Positions 14,797 through 24,244 of a stretch of 64,000 nt of DNA are shown here, one piece after another; within the stretch, counting starts at the first letter, position 1, and each line of letters opens with the position of its first letter. Source of the DNA: Pseudomonas alcaligenes (lineage in GTDB: Bacteria; Pseudomonadota; Gammaproteobacteria; Pseudomonadales; Pseudomonadaceae); the NCBI RefSeq assembly GCF_014490745.1, contig NZ_LZEU01000001.1, positions 3,561,501 to 3,625,500 of the forward strand. Direction: 5' to 3'. Made by a program: the position numbers and the translations under genes. A model generated the notes under the pieces. The model did not search any database. It was given only the letters and a program-made list of their open reading frames with translations, and was not told where the DNA came from.

Positions 14797-16248
14797 ATGA
14801 CCCTGCGCCGTACCAAGATTGTCGCCACCCTCGGCCCTGCCAGCAACTCGCCGGAGGTTCTCGAACAGCTGATTCTGGCTGGCATCGACGTGGCCCGCCT
14901 GAACTTTTCCCACGGTACGCCCGACGAGCACAAGGCGCGCGCCCAGCTGGTGCGCGAGCTGGCGGCCAAGCACGGGCGCCATGTCGCCCTGCTCGGCGAC
15001 CTACAAGGCCCGAAGATCCGCATCGCCAAATTCGAAGGCAAGCGCATCGAACTCAAGGAAGGCGACCTGTTCCGCCTGTCCTCCAGCCACTCGCGCACCG
15101 CGGGCACCCAGGAAGTGGTCGGCATCGACTACCCGGCGCTGATCCAGGACTGCGACGTCGGCGACGAACTGCTGCTCGACGACGGCCGCGTGGTCATGCA
15201 GGTCGAGCTCAAGGGCGCCGAAGAGCTGCACTGCCGGGTGACCATCGGTGGCCCGCTGTCCGACAACAAGGGCATCAACCGCCGTGGCGGCGGCCTGACT
15301 GCACCAGCCCTGACCGACAAGGACAAAGCCGACATCAAGCTGGCCGCCGAGATGGAGGTCGATTACCTGGCCGTGTCCTTCCCGCGCGATGCCGCCGACA
15401 TGGAACTGGCCCGCCGCCTGCGCGACGAAGCCGGCGGCACCGCCTGGCTGGTGGCGAAGATCGAGCGCGCCGAAGCGGTGGCCGACGATGCCGCCCTCGA
15501 CGGCCTGATCCGCGCCAGCGATGCGGTGATGGTGGCCCGTGGCGACCTCGGCGTGGAAGTCGGCGATGCCGAGCTGGTCGGCATCCAGAAGAAGATCATT
15601 GCCCACGCCCGTCGCTACAACAAGGCGGTGATCACCGCCACGCAGATGATGGAGTCGATGATCCACAGCCCGATGCCGACCCGTGCCGAGGTGTCCGACG
15701 TAGCCAACGCCGCGCTCGACTACACCGACGCGGTGATGCTCTCGGCCGAAAGCGCCGCCGGCGAATACCCGGTGGAAGCGGTACAGGCCATGGCCCGCGT
15801 GTGCCTGGGTGCGGAGAAGAACCCGATCAGCCAGAAATCCGGCCACCGCATCGGTCGCCAGTTCGAGCGCTGCGACGAGAGCGTGGCCCTGGCGACCATG
15901 TACACCGCCAACCACTTCCCGGGCGTCAAGGCGATCATCAGCCTGACCGAGAGCGGCTACAGCCCGCTGATCATGTCGCGCATCCGTTCGTCGATCCCGA
16001 TCTTCGCCTTCACCCCGCACCGCGAGGCGCAGGCCCGCGTCGCGCTGTTCCGCGGCGTCTACACCGTGCCGTTCGACCCGGCCTCGCTGCCGGCTCACAA
16101 GGTCAGCCAGGCGGCGGTGGACGAGCTGCTCAAACTGGGCGTGGTCGAGCCGGGCGACTGGGTGATCCTGACCAAGGGCGACAGCTACCACGGCACCGGC
16201 GGCACCAACACCATGAAGATCCTCCACGTGGGCGATCCGCTGGTCTGA
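14797..16248 (+). CDS. pykA: Pyruvate kinase
   Basis: A 483-residue pyruvate kinase, which converts phosphoenolpyruvate and ADP to pyruvate and ATP. The opening RRTKIVATLGPASNSPEVLE, the catalytic stretch AVMVARGDLGVEVGD and ITATQMMESMIHSPMPTRAE are diagnostic. Length and gene order match P. aeruginosa PykA (PA4329). The start at 14797 follows GGAG with good spacing; an ATG three codons upstream is less well placed. A strong hairpin ends the gene. Confidence 0.96.
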   Translation: MTLRRTKIVATLGPASNSPEVLEQLILAGIDVARLNFSHGTPDEHKARAQLVRELAAKHGRHVALLGDLQGPKIRIAKFEGKRIELKEGDLFRLSSSHSRTAGTQEVVGIDYPALIQDCDVGDELLLDDGRVVMQVELKGAEELHCRVTIGGPLSDNKGINRRGGGLTAPALTDKDKADIKLAAEMEVDYLAVSFPRDAADMELARRLRDEAGGTAWLVAKIERAEAVADDAALDGLIRASDAVMVARGDLGVEVGDAELVGIQKKIIAHARRYNKAVITATQMMESMIHSPMPTRAEVSDVANAALDYTDAVMLSAESAAGEYPVEAVQAMARVCLGAEKNPISQKSGHRIGRQFERCDESVALATMYTANHFPGVKAIISLTESGYSPLIMSRIRSSIPIFAFTPHREAQARVALFRGVYTVPFDPASLPAHKVSQAAVDELLKLGVVEPGDWVILTKGDSYHGTGGTNTMKILHVGDPLV

Positions 16249-16261
16249 TGCCAGGCGCAAA

Positions 16262-16290
16262 AAAAAGGCCGCTCGATGAGCGGCCTTTTT
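16262..16290. terminator. pykA terminator
   Basis: AAAAAGGCCGCTC and GAGCGGCCTTTTT form a perfect 13-bp stem with a GAT loop and a T-tract, ending pykA. The A-tract could serve the opposite strand as well. Confidence 0.9.
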
Positions 16291-16294
16291 CGTT

Positions 16295-16390
16295 TCTCCC
16301 TCTCCCTTTGGGAGAGGGCCGGGGTGAGGGATTGGCAGCGAGTCGCTTACTGGCCCCTCACCCCTTCCCCTCTCCCGACGGGAGAGGGGT
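16295..16390. repeat. Paired CCCTCTCCC inverted-repeat element
   Basis: Two small hairpins (CCCTCTCCCTTTGGGAGAGGG and CCCTCTCCCGACGGGAGAGGGG) flank complementary segments GGGGTGAGGG and CCCTCACCCC. The ~96 bp can therefore fold as one large cruciform-like structure. Elements of this type recur between genes in Pseudomonas and other proteobacteria. It lies between pykA and the convergent enoyl-CoA hydratase. Confidence 0.75.
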
Positions 16391-16398
16391 ACAAGCAG

Positions 16399-17172
16399 TC
16401 AGGCGAACTTCGAGAAGTCCGGTTTGCGCCGCTGCATGAATGCCGACAGCGCCTCGATGGCCTCCGGCGAACGCAGGCGCTGGCCGAACAGCGTGCCCTC
16501 CTCCTCGATCGCCCGGCGCAGCTCCTCGCGCCCCGGGGTACGCATCAGGCGCTTGCTGTCGGCCACCGCCGACGGTGCCAGTTCGAGGAAGCGTGCCGCC
16601 ATCTCGCGCGCCTTGGCCAGAGTCGCCGGGCCGCCCTGCAGCACGCCGCTGGCGATGCCCCACTGCGCCGCCTGTTCGCCATTGAAGCTTTCGCCGAGCA
16701 GCAGCAGTTCGGCCGCCTTGGCCTGGCCAAGCAGGCGCGGCAGGATCAGGCTGGAACCGAACTCCGGGCACAGGCCGAGGTTGACGAAGGGCATCTTCAG
16801 CTTGGCGTCGTGGCTGACATAGACCAGGTCGCAATGCAGCAGCAGGGTGGTGCCGATACCCACCGCCGGGCCGGCGACGGCGGCCACCACCGGCTTGCCG
16901 AAGTCGAACAGTGCGCGCATGAACTGGAACACCGGGCTGTCCAGGCCGGTCGGCGGTGCCTGGAGGAAATCCGCCACATCGTTGCCACTGGTGAAGCACT
17001 CGGCGCCGCCGGTGATCAGCACCACCCGTACGCTGGCGTCCGTATTGGCCGCATCCAGCACCTCGGCCATCTGGCTGTACATGGCGCGGGTCAGCGCATT
17101 CATCTTGTCGGCACGGTTCAGGCGCAGGGTCAGCAGACCGCCGTCGCGCTCGACCAGTACATGTTCGCTCAT
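16399..17172 (-). CDS. Enoyl-CoA hydratase/isomerase family protein
   Basis: A 257-residue crotonase-fold protein, a family that acts on acyl-CoA thioesters. The oxyanion-hole segments are ECFTSGNDVADF and AAVAGPAVGIGTTLLLHCDL. The position after the glycine-rich loop carries PEFGSSLILPRLLG, with the glutamate usual in hydratases or isomerases. GGAG nine bases before the ATG sets the start. It follows the ferredoxin reductase gene by 37 bp on the same strand, the order of the PA4330-PA4332 block. The exact substrate is unknown. Confidence 0.88.
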   Translation of the reverse strand: MSEHVLVERDGGLLTLRLNRADKMNALTRAMYSQMAEVLDAANTDASVRVVLITGGAECFTSGNDVADFLQAPPTGLDSPVFQFMRALFDFGKPVVAAVAGPAVGIGTTLLLHCDLVYVSHDAKLKMPFVNLGLCPEFGSSLILPRLLGQAKAAELLLLGESFNGEQAAQWGIASGVLQGGPATLAKAREMAARFLELAPSAVADSKRLMRTPGREELRRAIEEEGTLFGQRLRSPEAIEALSAFMQRRKPDFSKFA

Positions 17173-17209
17173 TGCAACTCCTTGCGCGCGCAGGCGCCGG
17201 GAGCGTGGC

Positions 17210-18148
17210 CTACGCGTGGGGTAGAAAGACGTCTGCCAGCACCTGGTTGCGCGGCACGCCGACCAGATAGAGGCGGCGCGCGAAACTTTCCACGCTGGCG
17301 GGAGAGCCGCAGAGTAAGGCGATGGTTTGCCGCGAGACAAGCCGCAGTTCCGCCAAAAACGCCGCCTGCTCGGACGCCGTCAGCAGCTCCACCTGCAGCT
17401 GCGGATGCTCTGTACGCAGCGCCGCGAGCGGCTCGGCGAGGTAGTGACCGCTGGCGTCATGGGCCAGGTGAATGAGCCGTATCGGGCCCTGATGATGCTG
17501 GCGCAGTGCCTCGCGCAGGATGCCCCACAGTGGCGCCAGGCCGGTGCCGGCGGCCAGCAACCAGAGCGGCCGCTCGTGCCAGTCCGGGTCGTAGTGCAAG
17601 GAGCCGCCACGCAGCTCGCCCAGGCGCAGCCCGTCACCCACCTGCAGCAGACGGGCAGCATCGCTGAACGCACCGGGCTGGCGGCAGTCGAGGTGGAACT
17701 CCAGCCAGGGCTCCTCGCCCGGCAGGCTGGCCAGCGAATAGGGTCGGGCCACCCCGCCGGCCGTCCACAGCACCAGGTGCTGGCCGGCGCTGTAGCGCAG
17801 CGGTTTCTCCGCCTGCAGGCGCAGACGCAGGACATCGCCGCCCAGCCAGTCGAGTGCGGCGACTCGCGCCGGCAGGCCATCGTGCCGCGGGTCGAAGAGT
17901 TCCACGCCAAGGTCTTCCACTACCTGGCACTGGCAGGCCAGGTGCCAGCCGGCGGCCTGTCGCTCGGCATCCAGGGCCTCGGGGGAATTGTCCTGCGGGG
18001 TACCGCTCACGCAGCGCACCAGGCAGGCATGGCAACTACCGGCGCGGCAGCTGTAGGGCACGCGCAAGCCGGCACCGTTGAGGGCATCGAGCAGGTTGCT
18101 ACCGGGAGTCACCGACCAGGCCTGGCCGGCGGCGCGAATCTCAGGCAC
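17210..18148 (-). CDS. 2Fe-2S ferredoxin / NAD(P)H oxidoreductase fusion
   Basis: A 312-residue flavin reductase with an N-terminal plant-type 2Fe-2S domain (CRAGSCHACLVRC, plus a fourth cysteine in LACQC), then an FAD domain (RPYSLASLPG) and an NAD-binding domain (AAGTGLAPLWGIL). It is built like electron-supply subunits of oxygenases. The start is GTG at 18148, with GGGAGG six bases upstream; it overlaps the end of the diguanylate cyclase gene by eight bases, so translation may be coupled. The gene order matches PA4331. Its electron acceptor is unknown. Confidence 0.85.
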   Translation of the reverse strand: MPEIRAAGQAWSVTPGSNLLDALNGAGLRVPYSCRAGSCHACLVRCVSGTPQDNSPEALDAERQAAGWHLACQCQVVEDLGVELFDPRHDGLPARVAALDWLGGDVLRLRLQAEKPLRYSAGQHLVLWTAGGVARPYSLASLPGEEPWLEFHLDCRQPGAFSDAARLLQVGDGLRLGELRGGSLHYDPDWHERPLWLLAAGTGLAPLWGILREALRQHHQGPIRLIHLAHDASGHYLAEPLAALRTEHPQLQVELLTASEQAAFLAELRLVSRQTIALLCGSPASVESFARRLYLVGVPRNQVLADVFLPHA

Positions 18149-19265
18149 CGGCGCCCTCCCAGGCCGCATCGCAGCGGTTGCGCCCGCCGCGCTTGGCCCG
18201 GTACAGCGCCTGGTCGGCCCGCTGCAGGGCCTCGTCGAGGTCATCGCCCTCGGCCAGCAGGGTCATGCCGGCGGACAGACTGAGGTTGCTCACCTGCACA
18301 CCCACCGGCTCGGCATTGGCAAAGGCCTCGCGCAGGCGCTCGCAGCAGCTGGTGAACTGGTCGGCATCGGTATTGGGCAACAACAGGACGAACTCCTCAC
18401 CGCCATAGCGGGCCAGCACATCGCCGTCACGCAGACAGGCCCGCGCCACGGCGGCGAAGGTCTGCAGCACGCGGTCGCCGGCGGCATGGCCATGCACATC
18501 GTTGATGCGCTTGAAATGATCGAGGTCGATCAGCGCCAGGCCATGTTGCCGCCCGCCGCCGAGACTTTCCAGCTCGCGCAGGGCCAGACGCAGGAAATGT
18601 CGGCGGTTGAACAGGCCGGTCAGCTCGTCGGTGGCCACCAGGTCTTCGAGCTGGCGCATCATCCCGCGCAGGGTGTCCTGGTGCGCCTGCAGCGCATAGC
18701 GGCGCTGGCGCATGCGCTGGCGCAGGGCCTGCACGTAGCTGGCGAACAGGCTCTGCCAGACCAGGGCGACGAACAGTGTGCAGTTCTGTAGCAGGGCCAG
18801 ACCAGGCGCGCTCAGGCGCATCTGGTAGCCTTCCCAGAGATTGAGGCTGGCAAAACCGAAGAAGGCGAAGGCCGCGCAACGGGTGAACACCCGTGGGCGC
18901 AGCTGGAACACGCCGAACATCAGGATCACCACATAGAACAGCAGCAGGGTGCCACGACCGCTGTCGAGCTGGGCCAGCAACAAGGTATGCAGGGTAAGCC
19001 CGACCAGGATCTGTGCCTCGGTCAGGCTGGGGTCGCGAAAGCGCAGGTTGTAGCCGCTGCGGAACAGGCCGAAGAAGACCAGCTGCGAGACCAGTACCAG
19101 GCCCGTGCAGAGCAGCGCGCCACCATACAGGCCGCTCAGCTGCGCCACCCACAGCAGCGCCAGCACCAGGCCATAAGTGGCCACCGCCATGCCGAATCGC
19201 TTCAGCAGCAGGCTTTGCAGGCTTCGCTTTGTAACCCGTGGACTGCTCGTGCTCATGGGCTCCAT
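18141..19265 (-). CDS. Membrane diguanylate cyclase (SadC position)
   Basis: A 374-residue protein with five or six membrane helices in the first ~190 residues, a short linker and a C-terminal GGDEF domain. The active site is GGEEF at 288-292, preceded by the inhibitory I-site RDGD, and the DELTGLFNRRHFL opening is intact, so cyclic-di-GMP synthesis is expected. The position between the ferredoxin reductase and fumarase genes is that of SadC (PA4332) in P. aeruginosa, which controls surface attachment; this protein is shorter, so orthology is probable but not certain. A second start, ATG at 19256, is possible. Confidence 0.85.
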   Translation of the reverse strand: MEPMSTSSPRVTKRSLQSLLLKRFGMAVATYGLVLALLWVAQLSGLYGGALLCTGLVLVSQLVFFGLFRSGYNLRFRDPSLTEAQILVGLTLHTLLLAQLDSGRGTLLLFYVVILMFGVFQLRPRVFTRCAAFAFFGFASLNLWEGYQMRLSAPGLALLQNCTLFVALVWQSLFASYVQALRQRMRQRRYALQAHQDTLRGMMRQLEDLVATDELTGLFNRRHFLRLALRELESLGGGRQHGLALIDLDHFKRINDVHGHAAGDRVLQTFAAVARACLRDGDVLARYGGEEFVLLLPNTDADQFTSCCERLREAFANAEPVGVQVSNLSLSAGMTLLAEGDDLDEALQRADQALYRAKRGGRNRCDAAWEGAGA

Positions 19266-19463
19266 CCCGTACTGGCACCTTGCCCAACTCTACGCCCGTG
19301 ATCACAAAATTCCTAGGCCACCCACTGGGCGATGTTCGACCAATAGCCCTGCCCGGCGGCTGTGCCGCACCGCCTGCTCGCGCTATACTGCCGCGCCATT
19401 TTCTGCGCCGGGTCGTGGTCCGGTGCTTCCCTATAGATGTTCCCGTACTAGAGGAGCGCTTGC

Positions 19464-20987
19464 ATGACCGTGATTAAACAGGACGATCTGATCCAGAGCG
19501 TCGCCGACGCCCTGCAGTTCATCTCCTACTACCACCCCGTCGACTTCATCCAGGCCATGCACGAGGCCTACCTGAAGGAAGAATCGCCGGCCGCGCGCGA
19601 CTCCATGGCGCAGATCCTGATCAACTCGCGCATGTGCGCCACCGGCCACCGCCCGATCTGCCAGGACACCGGCATCGTCACCGTGTTCGTCAAGGTCGGC
19701 ATGGACGTGCGCTGGGATGGCGCCACCATGAGCGTCGACGACATGATCAACGAAGGCGTGCGTCGCGCCTACAACCTGCCGGAAAACGTCCTGCGCGCCT
19801 CCATCCTGGCCGACCCGGCCGGTGCGCGGAAGAACACCAAGGACAACACCCCGGCGGTGATCCACTACTCCATCGTCCCCGGCGACAAGGTGGAAGTGGA
19901 CGTCGCGGCCAAGGGCGGCGGCTCCGAGAACAAGTCGAAGATGGCCATGCTCAACCCGTCCGACTCGATCGTCGACTGGGTGCTGAAGACCGTGCCGACC
20001 ATGGGTGCCGGCTGGTGCCCGCCGGGCATGCTCGGCATCGGCATCGGCGGTACCGCCGAGAAGGCCGCGGTGATGGCCAAGGAAGTGCTGATGGAGCACA
20101 TCGACATCCACGAACTGAAGGCTCGCGGCCCGCAGAACAAGATCGAGGAAATGCGCCTCGAGCTGTTCGACAAGGTCAACCAGCTGGGCATCGGCGCCCA
20201 GGGCCTGGGCGGCCTGACCACCGTGCTCGATGTGAAGATCATGGACTACCCGACCCACGCCGCCAGCCTGCCGGTGTGCATGATCCCCAACTGCGCCGCC
20301 ACCCGTCACGCCCACTTCGTGCTCGACGGCTCCGGCCCGGCCGAACTGGAAGCGCCGGATCTGTCCGCCTACCCGGAAATCGTCTGGGAAGCCGGCCCGA
20401 GCGCGCGCCGCGTCAACCTCGACACCATCACCCCGGAAGAAGTGCAGAGCTGGAAGCCGGGCGAGACCGTGCTGCTCAACGGCAAGATGCTCACCGGCCG
20501 CGATGCCGCGCACAAGCGCATGGTCGACATGCTGAACAAGGGCGAACAGCTGCCGGTCGATCTGAAAGGCCGCTTCATCTACTACGTCGGCCCGGTCGAT
20601 CCGGTCGGTGACGAAGTGGTAGGCCCGGCTGGCCCGACCACCGCTACCCGCATGGACAAGTTCACCCGCCAGATCCTCGAACAGACCGGTCTGCTGGGCA
20701 TGATCGGCAAGTCCGAGCGCGGCCCGATCGCCATCGACGCGATCAAGGACAACAAGGCCGTGTACCTGATGGCCGTCGGCGGCGCCGCCTACCTGGTCGC
20801 CCAGGCGATCAAGAAGTCCAAGGTGCTGGCCTTCGCCGAACTGGGCATGGAAGCGATCTACGAGTTCGAAGTGAAAGACATGCCAGTTACCGTGGCGGTC
20901 GACACCAGCGGCGAGTCGGTGCATATCACCGGCCCGGCGATCTGGAACAAGAAGATCGCCGAAAGCCTGGCGGTGGAAGTGAAGTAA
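19464..20987 (+). CDS. fumA: Class I fumarate hydratase (4Fe-4S)
   Basis: A 507-residue class I fumarase, the oxygen-sensitive 4Fe-4S enzyme that hydrates fumarate to L-malate in the citric acid cycle. N-terminal SRMCATGHRPICQDTGIVTV contains the first cluster cysteine region, and GIGIGGTAEKAAVMAKEVLM and the C-terminal swivel domain (KGRFIYYVGPVDPVGDEVVG) are typical. GAGGAGCG upstream fixes the ATG. A strong hairpin follows. Gene order corresponds to PA4333. Confidence 0.95.
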   Translation: MTVIKQDDLIQSVADALQFISYYHPVDFIQAMHEAYLKEESPAARDSMAQILINSRMCATGHRPICQDTGIVTVFVKVGMDVRWDGATMSVDDMINEGVRRAYNLPENVLRASILADPAGARKNTKDNTPAVIHYSIVPGDKVEVDVAAKGGGSENKSKMAMLNPSDSIVDWVLKTVPTMGAGWCPPGMLGIGIGGTAEKAAVMAKEVLMEHIDIHELKARGPQNKIEEMRLELFDKVNQLGIGAQGLGGLTTVLDVKIMDYPTHAASLPVCMIPNCAATRHAHFVLDGSGPAELEAPDLSAYPEIVWEAGPSARRVNLDTITPEEVQSWKPGETVLLNGKMLTGRDAAHKRMVDMLNKGEQLPVDLKGRFIYYVGPVDPVGDEVVGPAGPTTATRMDKFTRQILEQTGLLGMIGKSERGPIAIDAIKDNKAVYLMAVGGAAYLVAQAIKKSKVLAFAELGMEAIYEFEVKDMPVTVAVDTSGESVHITGPAIWNKKIAESLAVEVK

Positions 20988-21003
20988 GCCCCAGCGCTGA
21001 CGT

Positions 21004-21034
21004 AAAAAAGCCCGGCCCAGTGCCGGGCTTTTTT
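21004..21034. terminator. fumA / litR-like convergent terminator
   Basis: AAAAAAGCCCGGC and GCCGGGCTTTTTT form a perfect 13-bp stem with a five-base loop. The A- and T-tracts make it usable in both directions between two convergent genes. Confidence 0.9.
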
Positions 21035-21062
21035 ATGCCTGCAGGATGGGCGATGCGAGCCG

Positions 21063-22004
21063 TCAGGTATCCAAATGACCGGCAAGAAACTGCTGCAGGC
21101 GCTGCTGCATCAGGCCGCCTTCGTTGCCCAGGCAGGCGATGGGGCTGCCGGCCAGCTCCTCCTCGGCCAGGTCGGCGGCGTCGCCCGCCAGCAGCAGCGG
21201 GCACTGCAGCGACAGCGCCAGGTGGCGCAGCTGCTGGCCGAAGTCGGCCGCTGGCGGCTGGTTGGAGAACAGCACCAGCGCCTGCGGGCGCAGCCGCTCG
21301 CACACCAGTGGCAACTCGGCCAGCGGCTGGCCAGGCCCGAGCACCTGCAGGGCCAGCCCCGGCGAGCCCAGCAGCAGGCCCGCCACGAGCAGTTCCAGTT
21401 CGCGGCACTGGCCGGGCAAGGCCGCCAGCAGCACCGGTGTCGGCCCGCAGCTCAGCTGCAGGCGCTGCAAAACGCGGGCACGCAGGAAGCCGTCGAGAAA
21501 CAGCCATTCGCTGACCTGCCCTGGCTCGTCGCGGCGCAGCAGGAGCTCCTGCCACAGCGGCATGTACAGCTCCTGGAACAGCTCCAGCACGGAGCTGCCG
21601 GCCAGCAGCTGGTCATACAGCCGCGCCAGGGCAACCCCGTCGAAGGCCGCCACGGCCTCGCGGATGCGCCCCTGCCACTCGCCCCAGGCGTTGTCCGGGC
21701 CCGCCCCCTGCAGCGTCAGCGGCGTGCGGATCGCCCCGCTGCGGGCGAGGATCTTGCCCACCCGACTGACCGACACACCGCGCTCGATCCAGGCCAGGAT
21801 GCTGCGCACCGTGTCGATATCCGCCGCCGAGTAGAGACGGTGGCCGCTGTCGGTGCGGGTCGGCTGGATCAACCCGTAGCGGCGCTCCCAGGCCCGCAGG
21901 GTGACCGGGTTGACCCCGGTCAGCCGCGCCACGTCACGGATGGGAAACAGCTCTTCGTGCTGCAGGGAGTCGGAGGCGGTAGCGGTGCGCGCGGGCTCGG
22001 TCAT
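21063..22004 (-). CDS. MerR-family regulator of the LitR/PplR type
   Basis: A 313-residue regulator: an N-terminal MerR DNA-binding domain (FPIRDVARLTGVNPVTLRAW, then ERRYGLIQPTRT and GHRLYSAADIDTV) joined to a ~200-residue C-terminal domain of the cobalamin-binding-like type. The second half lacks the ExHxxG signature of true B12 binders. This layout fits the class II LitR regulators (PplR1/PplR2) of P. putida, which control light-induced genes including folE, as I recall. It is divergent from an ABM-domain gene and close to folM-folE-folX, which agrees. Start MTEPART is the first well-supported ATG. Confidence 0.75.
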   Translation of the reverse strand: MTEPARTATASDSLQHEELFPIRDVARLTGVNPVTLRAWERRYGLIQPTRTDSGHRLYSAADIDTVRSILAWIERGVSVSRVGKILARSGAIRTPLTLQGAGPDNAWGEWQGRIREAVAAFDGVALARLYDQLLAGSSVLELFQELYMPLWQELLLRRDEPGQVSEWLFLDGFLRARVLQRLQLSCGPTPVLLAALPGQCRELELLVAGLLLGSPGLALQVLGPGQPLAELPLVCERLRPQALVLFSNQPPAADFGQQLRHLALSLQCPLLLAGDAADLAEEELAGSPIACLGNEGGLMQQRLQQFLAGHLDT

Positions 22005-22267
22005 GGTCTGGGGTATCACCGGATGGGATCGCAGCCAGTGTACCCCAGCCACTGGGCGGGCCTGAAATGCCCAGCGCGCGCCGCCTGCTCCTTGCAGGTG
22101 CAGCCAGCCAGCAGCCGACGAACTGCAGCCGGCCAGCGTCCGCAGGCTCTGGCTAATTCCGGCAAAACAGGAATAATCCTTGCCTGTTCCGCTATGCGGC
22201 GCCATCACCCCGGCGCCGTATTCCGCGCCGCCCTACCCGGGCAGCGCCAGCCGTCTGGAGATACACA

Positions 22268-22834
22268 ATGTCTGCCGCTCCCGTCACCATGCTGGTGGCA
22301 CGCCGCGTGCCCCGCGAGTGCTTCCACGATTTCCGCGCCTGGCTGCATGAAGGCCAGCAACTCGCCGCCGACTTCCCCGGCTACCTGGGTTCCGGCGTGC
22401 TGGCACCGCCGCCCGACGACGATGAATTCCAGATCGTCTTCCGCTTCGCCGACGAAAGTACCCTGAGCACCTGGGAGCACTCCGCCTCGCGCCGCACCTG
22501 GCTGCAACGCGGCAGCGGGCTGTTCGCCCAGCCACAGGAACAGCGCGTGCGTGGCCTCGACGCCTGGTTCGGCAATGCCCTGCGCCGGCCGCCGCGGTGG
22601 AAACAGAGCGTAGCCATCTGGCTGGCCTTCTTCCCGGTGTCGCTGGCCTTCAACCTGCTGTGCGGCGGTTTCATGGCCGAGTGGCCACTGCTGCTGCGCG
22701 TGCTGCTCAGCACCCTGATCCTGACGCCGCTGATGACCTACTGGTTCATTCCGCTGTCCACCCACCTGCTCGAACCCTGGCTGCAACCGCGCAACGTCGC
22801 GCCCAGGCCAGCACAGCCCCTGCCGGCGCGCTGA
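22268..22834 (+). CDS. Antibiotic biosynthesis monooxygenase (ABM) domain membrane protein
   Basis: A 188-residue protein with an ABM-like ferredoxin-fold domain in the first ~95 residues (VTMLVARRVPRECFHDFRAW to STLSTWEHSASRR) and two C-terminal membrane helices (about 116-138 and 146-166). The soluble domain faces the cytoplasm by charge distribution. Proteins of this layout are annotated only as ABM-domain proteins. GGAG lies seven bases before the ATG. It is divergent from the LitR-like regulator and 116 bp before folM, so it may belong to the same light or stress regulon. Confidence 0.78.
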   Translation: MSAAPVTMLVARRVPRECFHDFRAWLHEGQQLAADFPGYLGSGVLAPPPDDDEFQIVFRFADESTLSTWEHSASRRTWLQRGSGLFAQPQEQRVRGLDAWFGNALRRPPRWKQSVAIWLAFFPVSLAFNLLCGGFMAEWPLLLRVLLSTLILTPLMTYWFIPLSTHLLEPWLQPRNVAPRPAQPLPAR

Positions 22835-22950
22835 GGCGCGGACAAACCCGCACACTGCGCATGGTTGTACGCCGGCAGGGCCTGGTTTAACGTGCCTCGA
22901 CAGAGTCGCGCGCCGTGCCTGCTACCCGGCGCGCCCCGATCGAGGCCTTC

Positions 22951-23661
22951 ATGAGCGCTTGCGCTGCACCCATCCTGATCACCGGCGCCGGCCAGCGCGT
23001 GGGCCTGCACTGCGCCCATCGCCTGCTCGACGATGGCCAGCCGGTGATCTTCAGTTACCGCAGCGAGCGCGCCGGCGTGCAGCAGCTACGCGAGCGCGGC
23101 GCCATTGGCCTGCAGGCCGACTTCGCCAGCGAGGCCGGTATCCTGGCCTTCATCGACGCGCTGAAAAGCCACACCGACAGCCTGCGTGCCATTGTCCACA
23201 ACGCCTCCGACTGGCTGACGGAAACTCCGGGTGACGAAGCCCGGGTGTTCCAGCAGATGGTCAACGTGCACATGCTCGCGCCCTACCTGATCAACCTGCA
23301 CTGCGAAGCGTTGCTGCGCCGCTCGACGCCGGCCGACATCATCCACTTGAGCGATGACGTGGCGCGCAAGGGCAGCGCCAAGCGCCCGGCCTACTGCGCC
23401 AGCAAGGCCGGCCTGGACAGCCTGACCCAGAGCTTCGCCGCGCGCTTCGCCCCGGGCATCAAGGTCAACGGCATGGCCCTGGCGCTGATCCTGTTCAACG
23501 AAGGCGACGACGCGGCCTACCGCGCCAAGCGCCTGGGCGAAACGCCGATGGCCATGGAGCCCGGCGCCGAAGTCGTCTACCACAGCCTGCGCTACCTGCT
23601 GGACAACCCCTATGTCACCGGCACGACGCTCACCATCAATGGCGGCCGCCACCTCGTCTAA
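22951..23661 (+). CDS. folM: Dihydromonapterin reductase FolM
   Basis: A 236-residue short-chain dehydrogenase. The cofactor loop is [13 protein letters not shown], and the arginine after it is typical of pterin/folate reductases in the family. The catalytic YCASKAG motif is present. FolM reduces dihydromonapterin to tetrahydromonapterin, the cofactor of phenylalanine hydroxylase in Pseudomonas. GAGG five bases upstream supports ATG 22951. It is followed within 22 bp by folE and then folX, which make its substrate. Confidence 0.92.
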   Translation: MSACAAPILITGAGQRVGLHCAHRLLDDGQPVIFSYRSERAGVQQLRERGAIGLQADFASEAGILAFIDALKSHTDSLRAIVHNASDWLTETPGDEARVFQQMVNVHMLAPYLINLHCEALLRRSTPADIIHLSDDVARKGSAKRPAYCASKAGLDSLTQSFAARFAPGIKVNGMALALILFNEGDDAAYRAKRLGETPMAMEPGAEVVYHSLRYLLDNPYVTGTTLTINGGRHLV

Positions 23662-23683
23662 GGCCGCCACGAGGATTCCCCAC

Positions 23684-24244
23684 ATGAATTCGCAACTGCC
23701 GCAACACTACCGGGAGATTCTCCTCGGTCTCGGCGAAGACCCTCAGCGCGAGGGCCTGCGCGATACCCCCGAACGCGCCGCCAAGGCCATGCAGTACCTC
23801 TGCCACGGCTACCAGCAATCGCTGGAGGAGATCGTCAACGGCGCGCTGTTCGCCTCCGACACCGACGAAATGGTGATCGTCCGTGATATCGAGCTGTACT
23901 CGCTGTGCGAGCACCACCTGCTGCCCTTCATCGGCAAGGCCCACGTGGCCTACATCCCCACCGGCAAGGTGCTCGGCCTGTCCAAGGTGGCGCGCATCGT
24001 CGACATGTATGCGCGGCGCCTGCAGATCCAGGAAAACCTGACCAAGCAGATCGCCGACGCCATCCACAGCGTGACCCACGCCGCCGGCGTGGCCGTGGTG
24101 ATCGAGGCGCAGCACATGTGCATGATGATGCGCGGCGTGGAGAAGCAGAATTCGGTGATGAGTTCTTCGGTTATGCTGGGCGCCTTCCGCGAGTCCAGCA
24201 ACACTCGCCAGGAGTTTCTGCAACTGATCGGACGGAGCAAGTAA
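23684..24244 (+). CDS. folE: GTP cyclohydrolase I
   Basis: A 186-residue FolE, which converts GTP to 7,8-dihydroneopterin triphosphate, the entry to both folate and monapterin. The zinc and substrate site is seen in [20 protein letters not shown] and [20 protein letters not shown], and the second cysteine in [16 protein letters not shown] upstream sets the start. The gene touches folX with no gap and follows folM, so the copy is likely dedicated to tetrahydromonapterin. Confidence 0.95.
   Translation: MNSQLPQHYREILLGLGEDPQREGLRDTPERAAKAMQYLCHGYQQSLEEIVNGALFASDTDEMVIVRDIELYSLCEHHLLPFIGKAHVAYIPTGKVLGLSKVARIVDMYARRLQIQENLTKQIADAIHSVTHAAGVAVVIEAQHMCMMMRGVEKQNSVMSSSVMLGAFRESSNTRQEFLQLIGRSK

Noticed and set aside
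19431..20924. Long minus-strand frame opposite fumA
   Set aside because: It is a GC-bias shadow of the fumarase gene, rich in H, R, V, G and D, with no family character; the same holds for the 419-codon frame opposite pykA and the frame opposite ahpF.
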